Position numbers and translations under genes: made by a program. DNA of 64,000 nt from Phaeodactylibacter xiamenensis (GTDB lineage: Bacteria; Bacteroidota; Bacteroidia; Chitinophagales; Saprospiraceae): assembly GCF_000759025.1 (NCBI RefSeq), contig NZ_JPOS01000075.1:1-64000 (forward strand), in the 5' to 3' direction. Within the stretch, counting starts at the first letter, position 1, and the number at the start of each line of letters is the position of its first letter. Of the stretch, positions 10,677-21,800 are shown piece by piece. Under the pieces are notes generated by a model that was given only the letters and a program-made list of their open reading frames with translations, ran no database searches and had not been told where the DNA came from.

Positions 10677-11990
10677 ATGAAGCGTCCAGTTCGGGTTTTT
10701 AAATTTGGAGGATCCTCACTCAAAGATGCAGCGGCTATTCAAAATGTAGCTAATATCCTTCGTGACTTTAAAGACGAAAGCCTGGTGGTGGTGGTTTCTG
10801 CAATGGGCAAAACGACCAATGCCATGGAAACCGTAGTCGAAGCCCATGCCGCTCAGAACGGTAAAGCCTTTGATCTGCTCAACGAAATCAAAGCCCAGCA
10901 TTACCGGATTATGGACGAGCTTTTCCCTTCTCAAAATGAGGAGGTCTATGCTGCGGTTAATGATGTATTCGTAGAAGTGGAGTGGGTGCTGGAAGAACCG
11001 CCGCATGACAACTACGACTACATGTATGATCAGATTGTCTCGATCGGCGAACTGGTCTCCTCCAAAATTGTGAGTGCTTTCCTGAATCAAATGGAATTGC
11101 CGACCGCCTGGCTCGATGCAAGAGACGTGATTCTGACCGACGATATCTTCCGGGAAGGCTGGGTACAGTGGGAACAAACACAGGAACGCGCCACAAAACT
11201 GGTAACCCCACTACTGGAAAAGCCGGGCTTTGTGCTGACACAGGGCTTCATAGGCAGTACTACTGAAAATTTCACCACTACTCTCGGACGGGAAGGCTCC
11301 GACTATACCGCTGCGATTTTTAGCTTTTGCATGGATGCCCAGGATATGACCATATGGAAGGATGTCCCCGGTGTCCTGACGGCAGATCCCCGAAAGTTCG
11401 AGAATGTTACCCTTCTCGACCGCCTCTCCTACAAGGAAGCCATCGAGATGACCTACTACGGTGCTAAGGTCATTCACCCCAAGACCATCAAGCCGCTTCA
11501 GAACAAGAGCATCCCGCTGATGGTGAAGTCTTACATCAACCCGGAAGGCGCGGGCACCTATATTTCCGATGAGGTAGAGGATAACTATCCGCCAATGGTC
11601 GCCATCGAAGGCGATCAGGTATTGCTGCAGATCAGCACCCGCGATTTTTCCTTCGTTGCAGAGCACCACATCCGGGAACTGTTCAACATTATCGCTGATC
11701 TTCGCATTCAGGTGAATATGATGCAAAACTCAGCCATCAGTTTCAGCCTGTGCGTCAATGATGTGGACGATAAAGCCGACCGTTTCGCCCAGCGCATTGA
11801 GCAGGACTTCAAAGTGATGATGGACCGCGGGCTCGAACTCATTACTGTTCGGCATCATCAACCCGCTATTATGGAAGAACTGCGCAAAGGCAAAATTGTC
11901 CTGCTGGAAGAACGCATTAAGGACACCACCATTCAAATGGTAGTGAAGGATGTGCCGGTCATGCGCCGTAAGAAGGTGCCCACAGCATAA
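10677..11990 (+). CDS. lysC: Aspartate kinase
   Basis: 'VFKFGGSSLKDAAAI', 'TLGREGSDYTAAIFS', C-terminal ACT-like region. Confidence 0.93.
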   Translation: MKRPVRVFKFGGSSLKDAAAIQNVANILRDFKDESLVVVVSAMGKTTNAMETVVEAHAAQNGKAFDLLNEIKAQHYRIMDELFPSQNEEVYAAVNDVFVEVEWVLEEPPHDNYDYMYDQIVSIGELVSSKIVSAFLNQMELPTAWLDARDVILTDDIFREGWVQWEQTQERATKLVTPLLEKPGFVLTQGFIGSTTENFTTTLGREGSDYTAAIFSFCMDAQDMTIWKDVPGVLTADPRKFENVTLLDRLSYKEAIEMTYYGAKVIHPKTIKPLQNKSIPLMVKSYINPEGAGTYISDEVEDNYPPMVAIEGDQVLLQISTRDFSFVAEHHIRELFNIIADLRIQVNMMQNSAISFSLCVNDVDDKADRFAQRIEQDFKVMMDRGLELITVRHHQPAIMEELRKGKIVLLEERIKDTTIQMVVKDVPVMRRKKVPTA

Positions 11991-12072
11991 ACTTGCCGGA
12001 AAGTGGTTTTTATCGGATTGACTCCCAACCCTCCGGGCTGGTTTTTCGTCTGTACACGAAAACAATCATCCG

Positions 12073-12519
12073 ATGAAAGTCCTAAAAATTTTGACTGCCG
12101 TGTTGATCTTCTCCACCCTTTTTGGGGCTTGTGAGCAGTCAGAGGGCGATGGATTAATCCTTTGCCCAACAGGAACCTGTGAGGATCATGTACAGGTGAG
12201 TGACGACCTTTATGAGGATGGGCCGGACGACGAACACATGATTTCCAACGCCTTCATTTTTGACGATTGCCTGGACGTGACCTTCCGATACGGAGGTGGA
12301 TGCGGAGAAGTGGAAGCTCACCTGTTTGCCAGTACAGGTGAAGGTGAGAGCCTGCCACCCACCCGTTTCATCAGGGTAGGTTTTCAGGACGATGATGACT
12401 GCGAGGCGTTGCTTGTCTACACCAAGACTTTTGACTTGACGCCTCTTCGCTCCGGGGCGCATTCTACCGTCCTTCTTCAGTTGGAAGGGTACGAGGAAGT
12501 GCTTGAATATAACTATTAA
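12073..12519 (+). CDS. Hypothetical lipoprotein
   Basis: Lipobox-like 'ILIFSTLFGAC'; 148 aa, coding-like. Confidence 0.65.
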   Translation: MKVLKILTAVLIFSTLFGACEQSEGDGLILCPTGTCEDHVQVSDDLYEDGPDDEHMISNAFIFDDCLDVTFRYGGGCGEVEAHLFASTGEGESLPPTRFIRVGFQDDDDCEALLVYTKTFDLTPLRSGAHSTVLLQLEGYEEVLEYNY

Positions 12520-12556
12520 AGAAAAGCCTTAACTTACTGAATAAAAAAGACTGCAC

Positions 12557-13066
12557 ATGAAAAAACAACTTCCCTCGCTGTTCCTGCTCTTAGTATTGGC
12601 TTTATCCTGCGGGCAGGGGCCTGTGGAGACCGCTTCCGAAACACCGGCAAGCCCCGAAGAAGCCAACCGGCCGGTGGGTGCCGCTTACGACAGTCTGCTC
12701 GCTCAGGAGCTGGGTGCGGATGACTACGGTATGAAGGTCTACGTGATGGCTTTTCTGTACCGGGGAGAGGCTACAGGACTGGATTCCCTGCAACGGGCTG
12801 AGCTGCAGCGCGCCCATCTCGATAATATTACCCGCATGGCAGAAGCCGGCGACCTGGTCCTGGCCGGCCCGTTTATGGATGGGCAGGATCTTCGGGGCAT
12901 CTACGTATTTGACGTCAGAACCGTTGCTGAAGCGGAGGCGCTGACCAATACAGATCCGGCAATTAAGGCAGGGACGCTGCGCATGGAACTCCGGCCCTGG
13001 TATGGTTCGGCAGCCTTAATGAAAGTCAATGAGCTGCACGAACAGGTGGCCAAGATTGATATTTAG
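12557..13066 (+). CDS. YciI-like domain lipoprotein
   Basis: Lipobox 'LVLALSC'; 'MAEAGDLVLAGPFMDGQDLRGIYVFDVRTVAEAEALTNTDPAIKAG' YciI pattern. Confidence 0.75.
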   Translation: MKKQLPSLFLLLVLALSCGQGPVETASETPASPEEANRPVGAAYDSLLAQELGADDYGMKVYVMAFLYRGEATGLDSLQRAELQRAHLDNITRMAEAGDLVLAGPFMDGQDLRGIYVFDVRTVAEAEALTNTDPAIKAGTLRMELRPWYGSAALMKVNELHEQVAKIDI

Positions 13067-13072
13067 CAAGGG

Positions 13073-13627
13073 TCAAAAGATAGGGCCCAAAAAGTCGACT
13101 AATCCTTCTTTCCAATGTTTATCCCCTAACGGCTTGACCATCAGGGAGTGTTTCACTGAGCGCCGCGTCAGCCCCATAGACTGCTCACCGGAGATCATCA
13201 TCCACACGCAGGGGTTGCTTACAAGCTGGAAACCATTGTCCAGGTAAAGCTGGTGCTGACTGGCTAGCAGTACCAAAAAGTCTATCTGATGAGCCTGCCC
13301 AAGTGCGGAGAGTTGATTCAAAAGGTAGCTCGCTATGCGCCGGCGTTGAAAAAGTGGATCCACACAAAGATCAATGACCCCAAAAACAGGATATACCTGC
13401 CCTGCATTGTGCATGAGGCGGTGCTCAACAGCCATGTGCGCCATCAAATGACCTTCCTGATAGCCGAGATAGCGGAAATCAGGCAGCTGCCGGTAGAATG
13501 TCCGGTCCGGATAACCCGGGAAAGCCATCTTCAACAGCTGTTGAAGATGCTGATGCTGAAGGTTGGTCAGCGCAAACTCTTCCACCCGTTCCAGTTGTAT
13601 TCCCTCAGGTAATTTAGTAGTACTCAC
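13073..13627 (-). CDS. GNAT family N-acetyltransferase
   Basis: 'VFGVIDLCVDPLFQRRRIASYLLNQL...LASQHQLYLDNGFQLV' acetyl-CoA binding pattern. Confidence 0.75.
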   Translation of the reverse strand: MSTTKLPEGIQLERVEEFALTNLQHQHLQQLLKMAFPGYPDRTFYRQLPDFRYLGYQEGHLMAHMAVEHRLMHNAGQVYPVFGVIDLCVDPLFQRRRIASYLLNQLSALGQAHQIDFLVLLASQHQLYLDNGFQLVSNPCVWMMISGEQSMGLTRRSVKHSLMVKPLGDKHWKEGLVDFLGPIF

Positions 13628-14408
13628 TCAATAACGATTTCAGTTCCTGCTCATCAAGTTTGCGGCGCAGCTCGCCCTCTGCGGCAATAGATATTTGCCC
13701 GGTTTCTTCTGAGACGATAAAAGCCGCTACATTCGCCCGCTCCGTGATGCCCACTGCTGCCCGGTGCCGTAAGCCCGCACTGCTCGGCAGGTTAGGGTTT
13801 TCGGATACCGGCAGGACACAGCTGGCAGATTGCAGCCGGCCATTGCTCACAATAACAGCTCCATCGTGCAGAGGGCTGTGTTTATTAAAGATACTTTCCA
13901 GCAAGGGCTCCGTAATATCTGCATCCATAGCCACTCCGGAGCTGACCAGCCCGTCAAGGTCAAGATTGCCGGCCAGTACGATCAGTGCTCCTGTTTTGCG
14001 CTTGCTCATGCGCACTATTGCAGAGCGCAGGGCGCGCAACTGCCGCACTTTTTCCTCCGTACTTTCCAGGTTGCGATCCAGAATCCGCCCCAGAAAGTTA
14101 GAGCGTTGCCGAAGTGTGGTATTGCCCAGGAATAACAAAAAGCGCCTCACCTCAGGCTGGAAAATAATGATGATTATGATGACGCCCACGCTCACAAACT
14201 GGTCCAGAACTGCCGAAAGCAGGTCCATTTCCAGCTGATTGACCAGCCACCATACCACATACAGGGTTAGTACCCCCACAAAGATATTGAAGGCAATATT
14301 GCCGCGCAGCAACTTGTAAATCTGGTACATCAGGTACCCGACAATGATGATGTCGAGCACATCCCAGATTCTGACTGGCAAAAAACCAATATCGAAGAGG
14401 TAAATCAT
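13614..14408 (-). CDS. cdaA: Diadenylate cyclase (c-di-AMP synthase), CdaA type
   Basis: Three N-terminal TM segments; catalytic 'LHDGAVIV' and 'RHRAAVGITE' motifs. Confidence 0.93.
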   Translation of the reverse strand: MIYLFDIGFLPVRIWDVLDIIIVGYLMYQIYKLLRGNIAFNIFVGVLTLYVVWWLVNQLEMDLLSAVLDQFVSVGVIIIIIIFQPEVRRFLLFLGNTTLRQRSNFLGRILDRNLESTEEKVRQLRALRSAIVRMSKRKTGALIVLAGNLDLDGLVSSGVAMDADITEPLLESIFNKHSPLHDGAVIVSNGRLQSASCVLPVSENPNLPSSAGLRHRAAVGITERANVAAFIVSEETGQISIAAEGELRRKLDEQELKSLLSEYY

Positions 14409-14417
14409 GTACGCGGT

Positions 14418-16541
14418 TTAATCCCGTACGGGCGTTTTCAAGTGGTACAATAGAAACGCCATTATATCTGCTGCTGTTTCATCAAATGCTTGTGCCTGCG
14501 GTACCGGGTAAATGATTGCCGGTGCCTGGGCAGTTTGTTGATACTGTAACGCAGCACCCATTTTCCAGGTATGCACAGGCATTACAACATCACTGTTGAG
14601 ATGTGCAGCGAGCATCGTGGCCGGATACTGGTCTGCCGGTAGTTTATGCACAGGCGAATAGGCGAAAATAGGATCAAACTGATTGGGGGCATCGGGGGCT
14701 CCAAATTCAGGTAGCCACTTCCACCCGGACCCAAACTCCGGATAACGGAGCAGGTCATAGAGCCCGTCAATGCCTGCAACAGCTCCGAAGAGATCAGGGC
14801 GTTGCGCCAGGCTTGCACTGGCAATCAGCCCGCCATGGCCTTCGCCGTATACCCCAAGGCGGCTTGCCGTTGTGTATTGATTGGCGATCAGATACTCGGC
14901 AGCTGCCTGGAAGTCGTCAAACGTATTTTGCTTATATTCCCGCTGTCCTGCCCGGCGGAGTTTGGTGTTCAGTGCACTGCCCCCTCTGAGGGCGGGAATC
15001 GCACAAATGCCGCCCTGCCTCAGCATGAGCTGTGCCATCAGCCGTTCCTGCGTATTGTACATGGGCGCAAAAGGCCCCTCCTGACGCCCGCCGGCGAAAA
15101 TAAGGGTGGGGTGCTGGCCATTCAGCTTTAGCTCTCTCGTGTGAATCACGTACATGCTGATTGGTGTCCCATCGTAACTTTCCAAACGCACCAGGCGGGT
15201 TTCAAAATTACCGGGCTTCAGGATAGTGACGGGGGTATGGAAAGCCGTCATCCGTTCTGCTTCAAGATCGAGGTGGTAAACCTGAGGCGGCTCCAGAATA
15301 TTACCATAGCTAATGAAAACATTTGGGTCATCATACTGACTGCTGATATCAAGTATATGGCCGTTTTCAGGCAGTTTCGGGCGTTTGAGCAGCTTACCTT
15401 TCGTATCGTATATCGCCATGGCGCTGCCGGCTTCTCCCTGATATACAGCCAGAAGGTTGCCATTTACCCAATGCACGGATGACAGTGGTGAGGAGCTTGC
15501 CGGCAAAATAGTCTCCCAGTAGTTAGGGGCAGACAGATCTGGGTCAACCCGTATCAGGCGGCGGTTCGGGGCATCAAGGTTGGTAATAAGATAAAACCCG
15601 GCTGCATCAGCTCCTGCCCATTCCAGTTGATGTTCCAGCCCCTCAGCAATGGTTGTAAAGCCCGCGTCTGTTTCCCCGGCAGGCCGCCCGTATATCGCCT
15701 GATGCCCATCGGCATCAGTGGACAGTAGTACCAGGTAGTCCTGCACCGGGCTCAGGTGCACCTCAAACCTGAACCTGGGGTCGCTGCGATCTGCATAAAT
15801 GAGCTCGTCTTCTGATTGGTCAGTGCCCGGTCGATGGTAGCAGACCTGCTGGAAAAGATAAGGCTCGGTGGGGCTGCCCGGGCGGGCGTAGCGGCTGTAG
15901 AAAAAACCGCTGCCGTACCAGGTGATATTGCTGTGGCGAACAAACCGAAGGGTGTCTGAAATGAACTTCTCTTGCTCAAGATCGAACAGGAGAAGATCTT
16001 CCCATTCAGAATGGGCTAAGGACCGCTTCAGGGCCAGTAATGTGCCATCCGGAGAAGGTGTAAAGCTGGTAATGTCAGATGCGGTTGGCCAGCCCAGGCT
16101 TTGCGGGTTGATTAGTTGTTTTTCCGGAGCATTTAGGCTGTCTCTACGGAAAAGGCCTTTGCACACGCCTCGCTCTGACTTGAGGTAATAGTAGGCACCT
16201 TTGATAAGCCGGGGCGGGCTGATTGAGGTATAGTCGCTCAGCTGTGCGATTTCCTGTCTCAGTAAATCACGCCCCGGTAGCTGACTGAGATAGGCACGGG
16301 CTACCTCTGACTGGGCGGCAGTCCATGCTTTCGTTTGCGCAGAATCGGATTGTTCCAGCCACTGGTAAGGCGCGGGCACTTTATAACCAGAAAAATCATT
16401 GATCGCGGCTGTATCTCTTGGCGTATCGGGGTAGCTAACCGGGATGTGCGGAAAATCATAAGCCTGATCTGGTGAGCTGGATTGACAACCAAATAGCAGC
16501 AATGCTGTGCAACATAAAAGCAATAAGCCCGTATTTTTCAT
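14418..16541 (-). CDS. Prolyl oligopeptidase family (S9) serine peptidase
   Basis: 'VPAPYQWLEQSDS', 'FAGGRQEGPF', 'GVYGEGHGGLIASASLAQRPDLFGAVAG' S9A-like architecture. Confidence 0.88.
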   Translation of the reverse strand: MKNTGLLLLCCTALLLFGCQSSSPDQAYDFPHIPVSYPDTPRDTAAINDFSGYKVPAPYQWLEQSDSAQTKAWTAAQSEVARAYLSQLPGRDLLRQEIAQLSDYTSISPPRLIKGAYYYLKSERGVCKGLFRRDSLNAPEKQLINPQSLGWPTASDITSFTPSPDGTLLALKRSLAHSEWEDLLLFDLEQEKFISDTLRFVRHSNITWYGSGFFYSRYARPGSPTEPYLFQQVCYHRPGTDQSEDELIYADRSDPRFRFEVHLSPVQDYLVLLSTDADGHQAIYGRPAGETDAGFTTIAEGLEHQLEWAGADAAGFYLITNLDAPNRRLIRVDPDLSAPNYWETILPASSSPLSSVHWVNGNLLAVYQGEAGSAMAIYDTKGKLLKRPKLPENGHILDISSQYDDPNVFISYGNILEPPQVYHLDLEAERMTAFHTPVTILKPGNFETRLVRLESYDGTPISMYVIHTRELKLNGQHPTLIFAGGRQEGPFAPMYNTQERLMAQLMLRQGGICAIPALRGGSALNTKLRRAGQREYKQNTFDDFQAAAEYLIANQYTTASRLGVYGEGHGGLIASASLAQRPDLFGAVAGIDGLYDLLRYPEFGSGWKWLPEFGAPDAPNQFDPIFAYSPVHKLPADQYPATMLAAHLNSDVVMPVHTWKMGAALQYQQTAQAPAIIYPVPQAQAFDETAADIMAFLLYHLKTPVRD

Positions 16542-16796
16542 TAGGTTATAATTTTGGTTTGTCCTTTTTGCCTGACCCGAATCTCAATTAATAGCTATCT
16601 TGAGCTTTCCAGGCTGCAGGCTGGTGATTGTGTCCCGGGCTTGACTCGTACCCGGTTGAAACATTGGGGCTACATGGGCCATCCATAGCAGACAGCAAAG
16701 CCGTAGCCTGCCCGTTTTATTCGTTTCGCTATTAGCAATATAGGGAGGAAAGCTCAATCTTTCAGACCATTTGCAACGGCATAAAAACTTCATAGC

Positions 16797-17957
16797 ATGC
16801 AAATTAAAGCATTTTTCGCCATCCTGATGTTTTCCGGGCTGCTAATCAGCAATGCTTATGCTCAGGATGAGGTTTTATATGATGAAAAAGAACGGCCTTA
16901 TGTGCTGAATAAGGAAGGCAAACGTGCGTACCTCGTGCCTATCCCGGAAGGAGAAGCAGTGGGCCCTGACCATGCTGTACTTGACGTTGAGGTAACTCCT
17001 CTGCCCGGAGCCACAGTTATCACTTCTGAAGATTTGCGCCGTATTGCAGACCGGAAAGCTCAACTTGCGCAGCAGGCTGCTGCAATCGCCCGTCAGCGTG
17101 CAGACGAGGCACGGGACCATACCCTTTCTCTTCAGGAGCAGCTGGACTCAGCTATGACAAGGGAAAATAATACAGAACAAATCCTGCAACTGGAGGAACG
17201 GCTGAAAAATGCCCGGGAAATCGAATCGATTGCCATCAGGGAGGCCCGTATGGCACAGCAGGAAGCCGCTAATGCCAGGCAGATTCGAGATAATCAAACC
17301 TATGTGGAAGCTTATCAGCGCGAGCAGGACCGCAAAAGGCTGGAACTGCAGCAATTTGAAGGGATGGATGTGATCTCTTCGGATTCCTACGAAAATGTAC
17401 TGCTTGATGATGACTACCGCCCCTTCGGCCATACCAATGAAGTGGTGCAATTCCCCAACTACAACTGCGTCTTTGAGTTTGAGGGCGTCAACTCCGGCGG
17501 AAAGTACCAGGTCAGCCAAAAGGAAGAGTTGTTGTTTACTCATACCCCAACCGAGCGCCTCCGGCCAGTGTTGGGAGGAAAGGAGTACCTCACCTGCCGG
17601 GCAGCTTTCAATCAGCTGGGCGGCTACCGGTATATCTCTATGGATTTCACCTTCGCCATGGACAATGCCAAACAGTTGTACGGCACGATTCAGAAGAGCT
17701 CCTTCCTGGTGATGATGACACTCAACAATCAGTATGTTAAGCTGCTGGCCGGCAACGGGAGCAGTGGTGTGCTCAACGAAAAGACCGGTGAGCTGACCTA
17801 TCGGGTTATCTATCCGATAGACCAAAGCCAAATGAATTTGCTGAAACGTTTTGAGCTGGATAAGATCATTCTGGGGTGGAGCAGTGGCTATGAAGAGTAT
17901 GAAACTTACCATCCGGGTCTGTTTATGCATCAGATTCAGTGCCTGGAGTCTCGTTGA
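16797..17957 (+). CDS. Secreted protein with central coiled coil, unknown function
   Basis: Signal peptide MQIKAFFAILMFSGLLISNAYAQ; heptad-like A/E/Q/R-rich stretch. Confidence 0.7.
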   Translation: MQIKAFFAILMFSGLLISNAYAQDEVLYDEKERPYVLNKEGKRAYLVPIPEGEAVGPDHAVLDVEVTPLPGATVITSEDLRRIADRKAQLAQQAAAIARQRADEARDHTLSLQEQLDSAMTRENNTEQILQLEERLKNAREIESIAIREARMAQQEAANARQIRDNQTYVEAYQREQDRKRLELQQFEGMDVISSDSYENVLLDDDYRPFGHTNEVVQFPNYNCVFEFEGVNSGGKYQVSQKEELLFTHTPTERLRPVLGGKEYLTCRAAFNQLGGYRYISMDFTFAMDNAKQLYGTIQKSSFLVMMTLNNQYVKLLAGNGSSGVLNEKTGELTYRVIYPIDQSQMNLLKRFELDKIILGWSSGYEEYETYHPGLFMHQIQCLESR

Positions 17958-17998
17958 TTGGCTATATTTGCAGCCCGCAATAATCATGATACCCGCTT

Positions 17999-18622
17999 AT
18001 GGACGTTAGAACCCGCGAAGAAGAACTGAGAGCCGTGCAAATGCTTGGGCTGAAGCTGCCTACCGATCCCCGTTGGGTCAATATGGCGGAAATGGAACTT
18101 GAGGAAATCCTTACCGATCACGCTTACTGCGAACAGAAGGCCGCCACTTCCTGCATCTCCCTGATTCAGGGCTACCCGGAACATGAGGACCTGGTCCGGG
18201 AACTGGCCCCCATCGTTACTGAGGAGTGGGGGCATTTCCGCATGGTCCTCAAAGAGTTGGACAAGCGTGGGCTTAAGCTCGGCCGTCAGCGCAAAGACGA
18301 ATACGTCAATAAACTACTGGCTTTTCACAAAAAGGGCGGAAGCAGAGAAGACCGCCTGCTGGATAAACTCCTCACCTGCGCACTGATTGAAGCCCGCAGC
18401 TGTGAACGCTTTCGCCTGCTTTCCCTGAATATCCGGGAAGAAGAATTGAAAGAGTGGTACCACAAATTCATGGTGGCTGAAGCCGGGCATTACCGCTTGT
18501 TTATTGACTTAGCCAAACAATACTGCGATGAAGCCAAAGTCCGTGCCCGCTGGAAGGAATTCCTGGAGCGCGAAGCAGAGATTATGGAAGAGCTGGACCT
18601 GCGGGGCGACCGCATGCATTAG
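17999..18622 (+). CDS. miaE: tRNA-(ms[2]io[6]A)-hydroxylase
   Basis: 'LTDHAYCEQKAATSCISLI', 'EEWGHFRMVLKEL', 'ALIEARSCERF', 'EAGHYRLFIDLA' diiron carboxylate motifs. Confidence 0.92.
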   Translation: MDVRTREEELRAVQMLGLKLPTDPRWVNMAEMELEEILTDHAYCEQKAATSCISLIQGYPEHEDLVRELAPIVTEEWGHFRMVLKELDKRGLKLGRQRKDEYVNKLLAFHKKGGSREDRLLDKLLTCALIEARSCERFRLLSLNIREEELKEWYHKFMVAEAGHYRLFIDLAKQYCDEAKVRARWKEFLEREAEIMEELDLRGDRMH

Positions 18623-18868
18623 TCATTATCTCTGTGCGGCAGATTTTCTTTTCTCAGCAGATATGCTTATTATCGCTTTCCCTACCATAAGACCAAAGCA
18701 GGAAATCCGGTAGCATAGCTGCACAAAGACAGTGCGCGTGCCGTTTCCTATCCGAAGACCGCAATGAAATCATTGATGATGGCAAAGGGGCAGGTGCTAT
18801 CCTGTCCTGTACCCAAAAGGTCTGTGATTTTAGGCAATTCCATCTTAAAACCGCACTAATTTAACTTC

Positions 18869-21800
18869 ATGCCGCAGCAAAACAAGACACCGCAGGACCC
18901 CCTCTGGTTTAAGGACGCCATCATTTACGAACTCCACATTAAAGCCTTTCAGGACAGCAACGCCGATGGGATCGGCGACTTTAACGGGCTAATACAGCGG
19001 CTGGATTACCTGCAGGACCTTGGTATTACTGCTATCTGGCTCTTGCCCTTTTATCCGTCACCTCAACGGGACGGCGGCTACGATATCTCAGATTATTACT
19101 CCATCAATCCCGACTACGGCACGGTCCGGCAATTTAAAACACTGCTGGATGAAGCCCACAAACGCGGGCTGAAGGTGATTACAGAGCTGGTCATCAACCA
19201 TACCTCCGATCAGCACCCCTGGTTTCAGCGCGCACGCAAGGCACCGGCCGGCAGCCCCGAGCGCGACTATTACGTTTGGAGCGAAACGACCGACCGGTAC
19301 AAAGATGTCCGGATCATTTTCCAGGATTTTGAAAAGTCTAACTGGACCTGGGACGATCAGGCACAAGCCTACTATTGGCACCGCTTTTACAGCCATCAGC
19401 CCGACCTGAATTTTGACAATCCCGCCGTGCAGGGGGAAATCTTTAAGATGATTGACTTCTGGACGGACATGGGCGTAGATGGCTTCCGCCTCGATGCCAT
19501 CCCTTACCTGTTTGAACGGGACGGGACCAATTGCGAAAACCTGCCGGAGACCCATGTTTTCCTGAAAAAACTTCGCGCCCACGTTGAAGCCCGCAACCCC
19601 AACGTTATGCTTCTGGCAGAAGCCAATATGTGGCCGGAAGACTCTGCCTCTTACTTCGGGGATGGGGACGAATGCCATATGAACTACCACTTCCCCATCA
19701 TGCCCCGCATGTTTATGGCGATTAAGATGGAGGACCGGTATCCGATCATCGATATCATCGAACAGACACCGGAAATTCCGGAAAACTGCCAGTGGGGCAT
19801 TTTCCTGCGCAACCACGATGAGCTTACGTTGGAAATGGTGACCGATGAAGAGCGGGACTACATGTACCGGGCTTACAATAAAGATTCTGCTTCCCGCATC
19901 AATCTGGGGATCCGTCACCGCCTGGCCCCACTGCTGGACAACAACCGGCAGAAGATTGAGCTGATGAATTCCCTGCTCCTCAGCCTGCCCGGCACGCCGG
20001 TCCTGTACTACGGCGATGAAATTGGCATGGGCGACAACGTCCACCTGGGCGACCGGGACGGGGTGCGTACGCCTATGCAGTGGAATGTGGACCGCAATGC
20101 CGGATTTTCCAATACCCATCCGCACAAACTTTACCTCCCCCTGATCAACGACCCCGAGTACCAGTATTCCACCATCAACGTGGAGGTACAGCAAAACAAT
20201 TCCTCATCGCTGCTTTGGTGGATGAGGCGCATTATTAACGTGCGGCGACGGTACAAAGCCTTCGGGCGTGGGGACATCAAATTCCTTTCGCCGGAAAATG
20301 CGAAGGTGCTGGCTTTCACCCGTTCGTTTGAAGACGAGCATTTGCTGGTTATTGCCAACCTGTCGAGGCATGCCCAGGCAGTCGACCTCGAGCTTCCCGA
20401 GTTTGAGCGCTATCAGCCAATCGAAACCTTCGGGCAGGCACAGTTCCCGCCCATTACCCGCGGGCAGAATCGCTTCACTATCGGGCCATTTGGCTACTAT
20501 TGGTTTGAATTGGAACCGGCCTACCAGAATGGCCGCTCCAACGTTAATATACCGGAGTTGCAGTGGAGCCCTGAGCGATGGACGGATTTTATTCAGGACA
20601 AGAAGTACCATCCGGAATTCCGGGAGGTGGTACGCAAATTCCTTAGCCGGACCCAGAAATACAACATCGATGGGCGTAAGCTGGACAGTGTGGAAATCGT
20701 CAAGGTAGACCCGCTTCGCTACGAAGGTGGCCGTTCCCTGCTGATGATCCTGCGGACCCACTACACGGAAGGTTTTCCTGAGTTGTACTTCATGCCACTG
20801 GCTATGCGCAAAGGCGACTATCAGCGGCAGCCCAACGCTCCGGCAGCCAATCAAATTCTTTGCTGCCTCACCGGCATGGAGCAGGAAGGCTATATTTTTG
20901 AAGCTGATGAGAGCACCGGTTTCCGAAACTACCTGCTGCGCTATCTGCTCGAAGACAAAACAGAGCTCCCTGAAGGCTTTAGCTTCCAGCTGAGCAATCG
21001 TCTGAATGGCGATACTTCCGATCAGCCGCTGCCGCCCGCCCGGGTCATTGCCACTCAAAGCAATCACCGGGCCCTGGCCTTTGGCGACCAGTACTTCCTG
21101 AAGGTGTTCCGCCGGTTGGAAGACACGCCCAACCCGGAACTGGAAATCAACAAATACGGGCATGACTCTGACTTGCCGGTGCCAGGCTATTTGAGCCACC
21201 TGGAGTATCAGGACAAAAATAAACACCCTTATGTCCTCGCGGTCCTGGAGCCTTATGTAGCCAATCAGGGTACAGCCTGGACGTATTTTTATGATAATGC
21301 CAGGCGCTTCCTGGAATACATCAGCGTGGAGCGGGAGAACCTGCCACCTTTGAACGAAGGAATTCAGGCACAATTCTTTGGGGATATCCCCCTGACCCGC
21401 GCCCACTTGCTGGGGCAAACCGTGGCGGCCTTCCACAAAGGGCTAACAGAAAATGACCTGCCTGACTTTCAACCGGAGGCCTTCTCGCTCCACTACCAGC
21501 GGTCGCTGTTTTCGGCATGGAACTCTCAATTGCGGTCTGGGTTTCAGTTAATGAATAAGTCCAACCGGATGCCCGACCACCAAAAGGTCATGCTGCTGGA
21601 GCATAAAAAACGAATCACAGACGAGCTGCGCCAGATTTACGACCACAAACTCGATGCAGTAAAAATCCGGGTACACGGCGACCTGCAGCTGGAAAAAGTC
21701 CTGTTTACGGGTAATTCCTTTGTGCTGTTTAATTTTGAAGGGGACCGGACGCGCAGTTTTAGCGAACTTCGGCTCCGGAAGTCTCCTGTCCGTGACCTGG

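Noticed and set aside
18715-18868. Open frame reading 'LSEDRNEIIDDGKGAGAILSCTQKVCDFR' upstream of treS
   Set aside because: Coding-like but short, without a start codon or recognisable family; could be a fossil but not supportable.
20204-21436. 410-aa and other minus-strand ORFs within treS
   Set aside because: Shadow ORFs of the treS-maltokinase gene.
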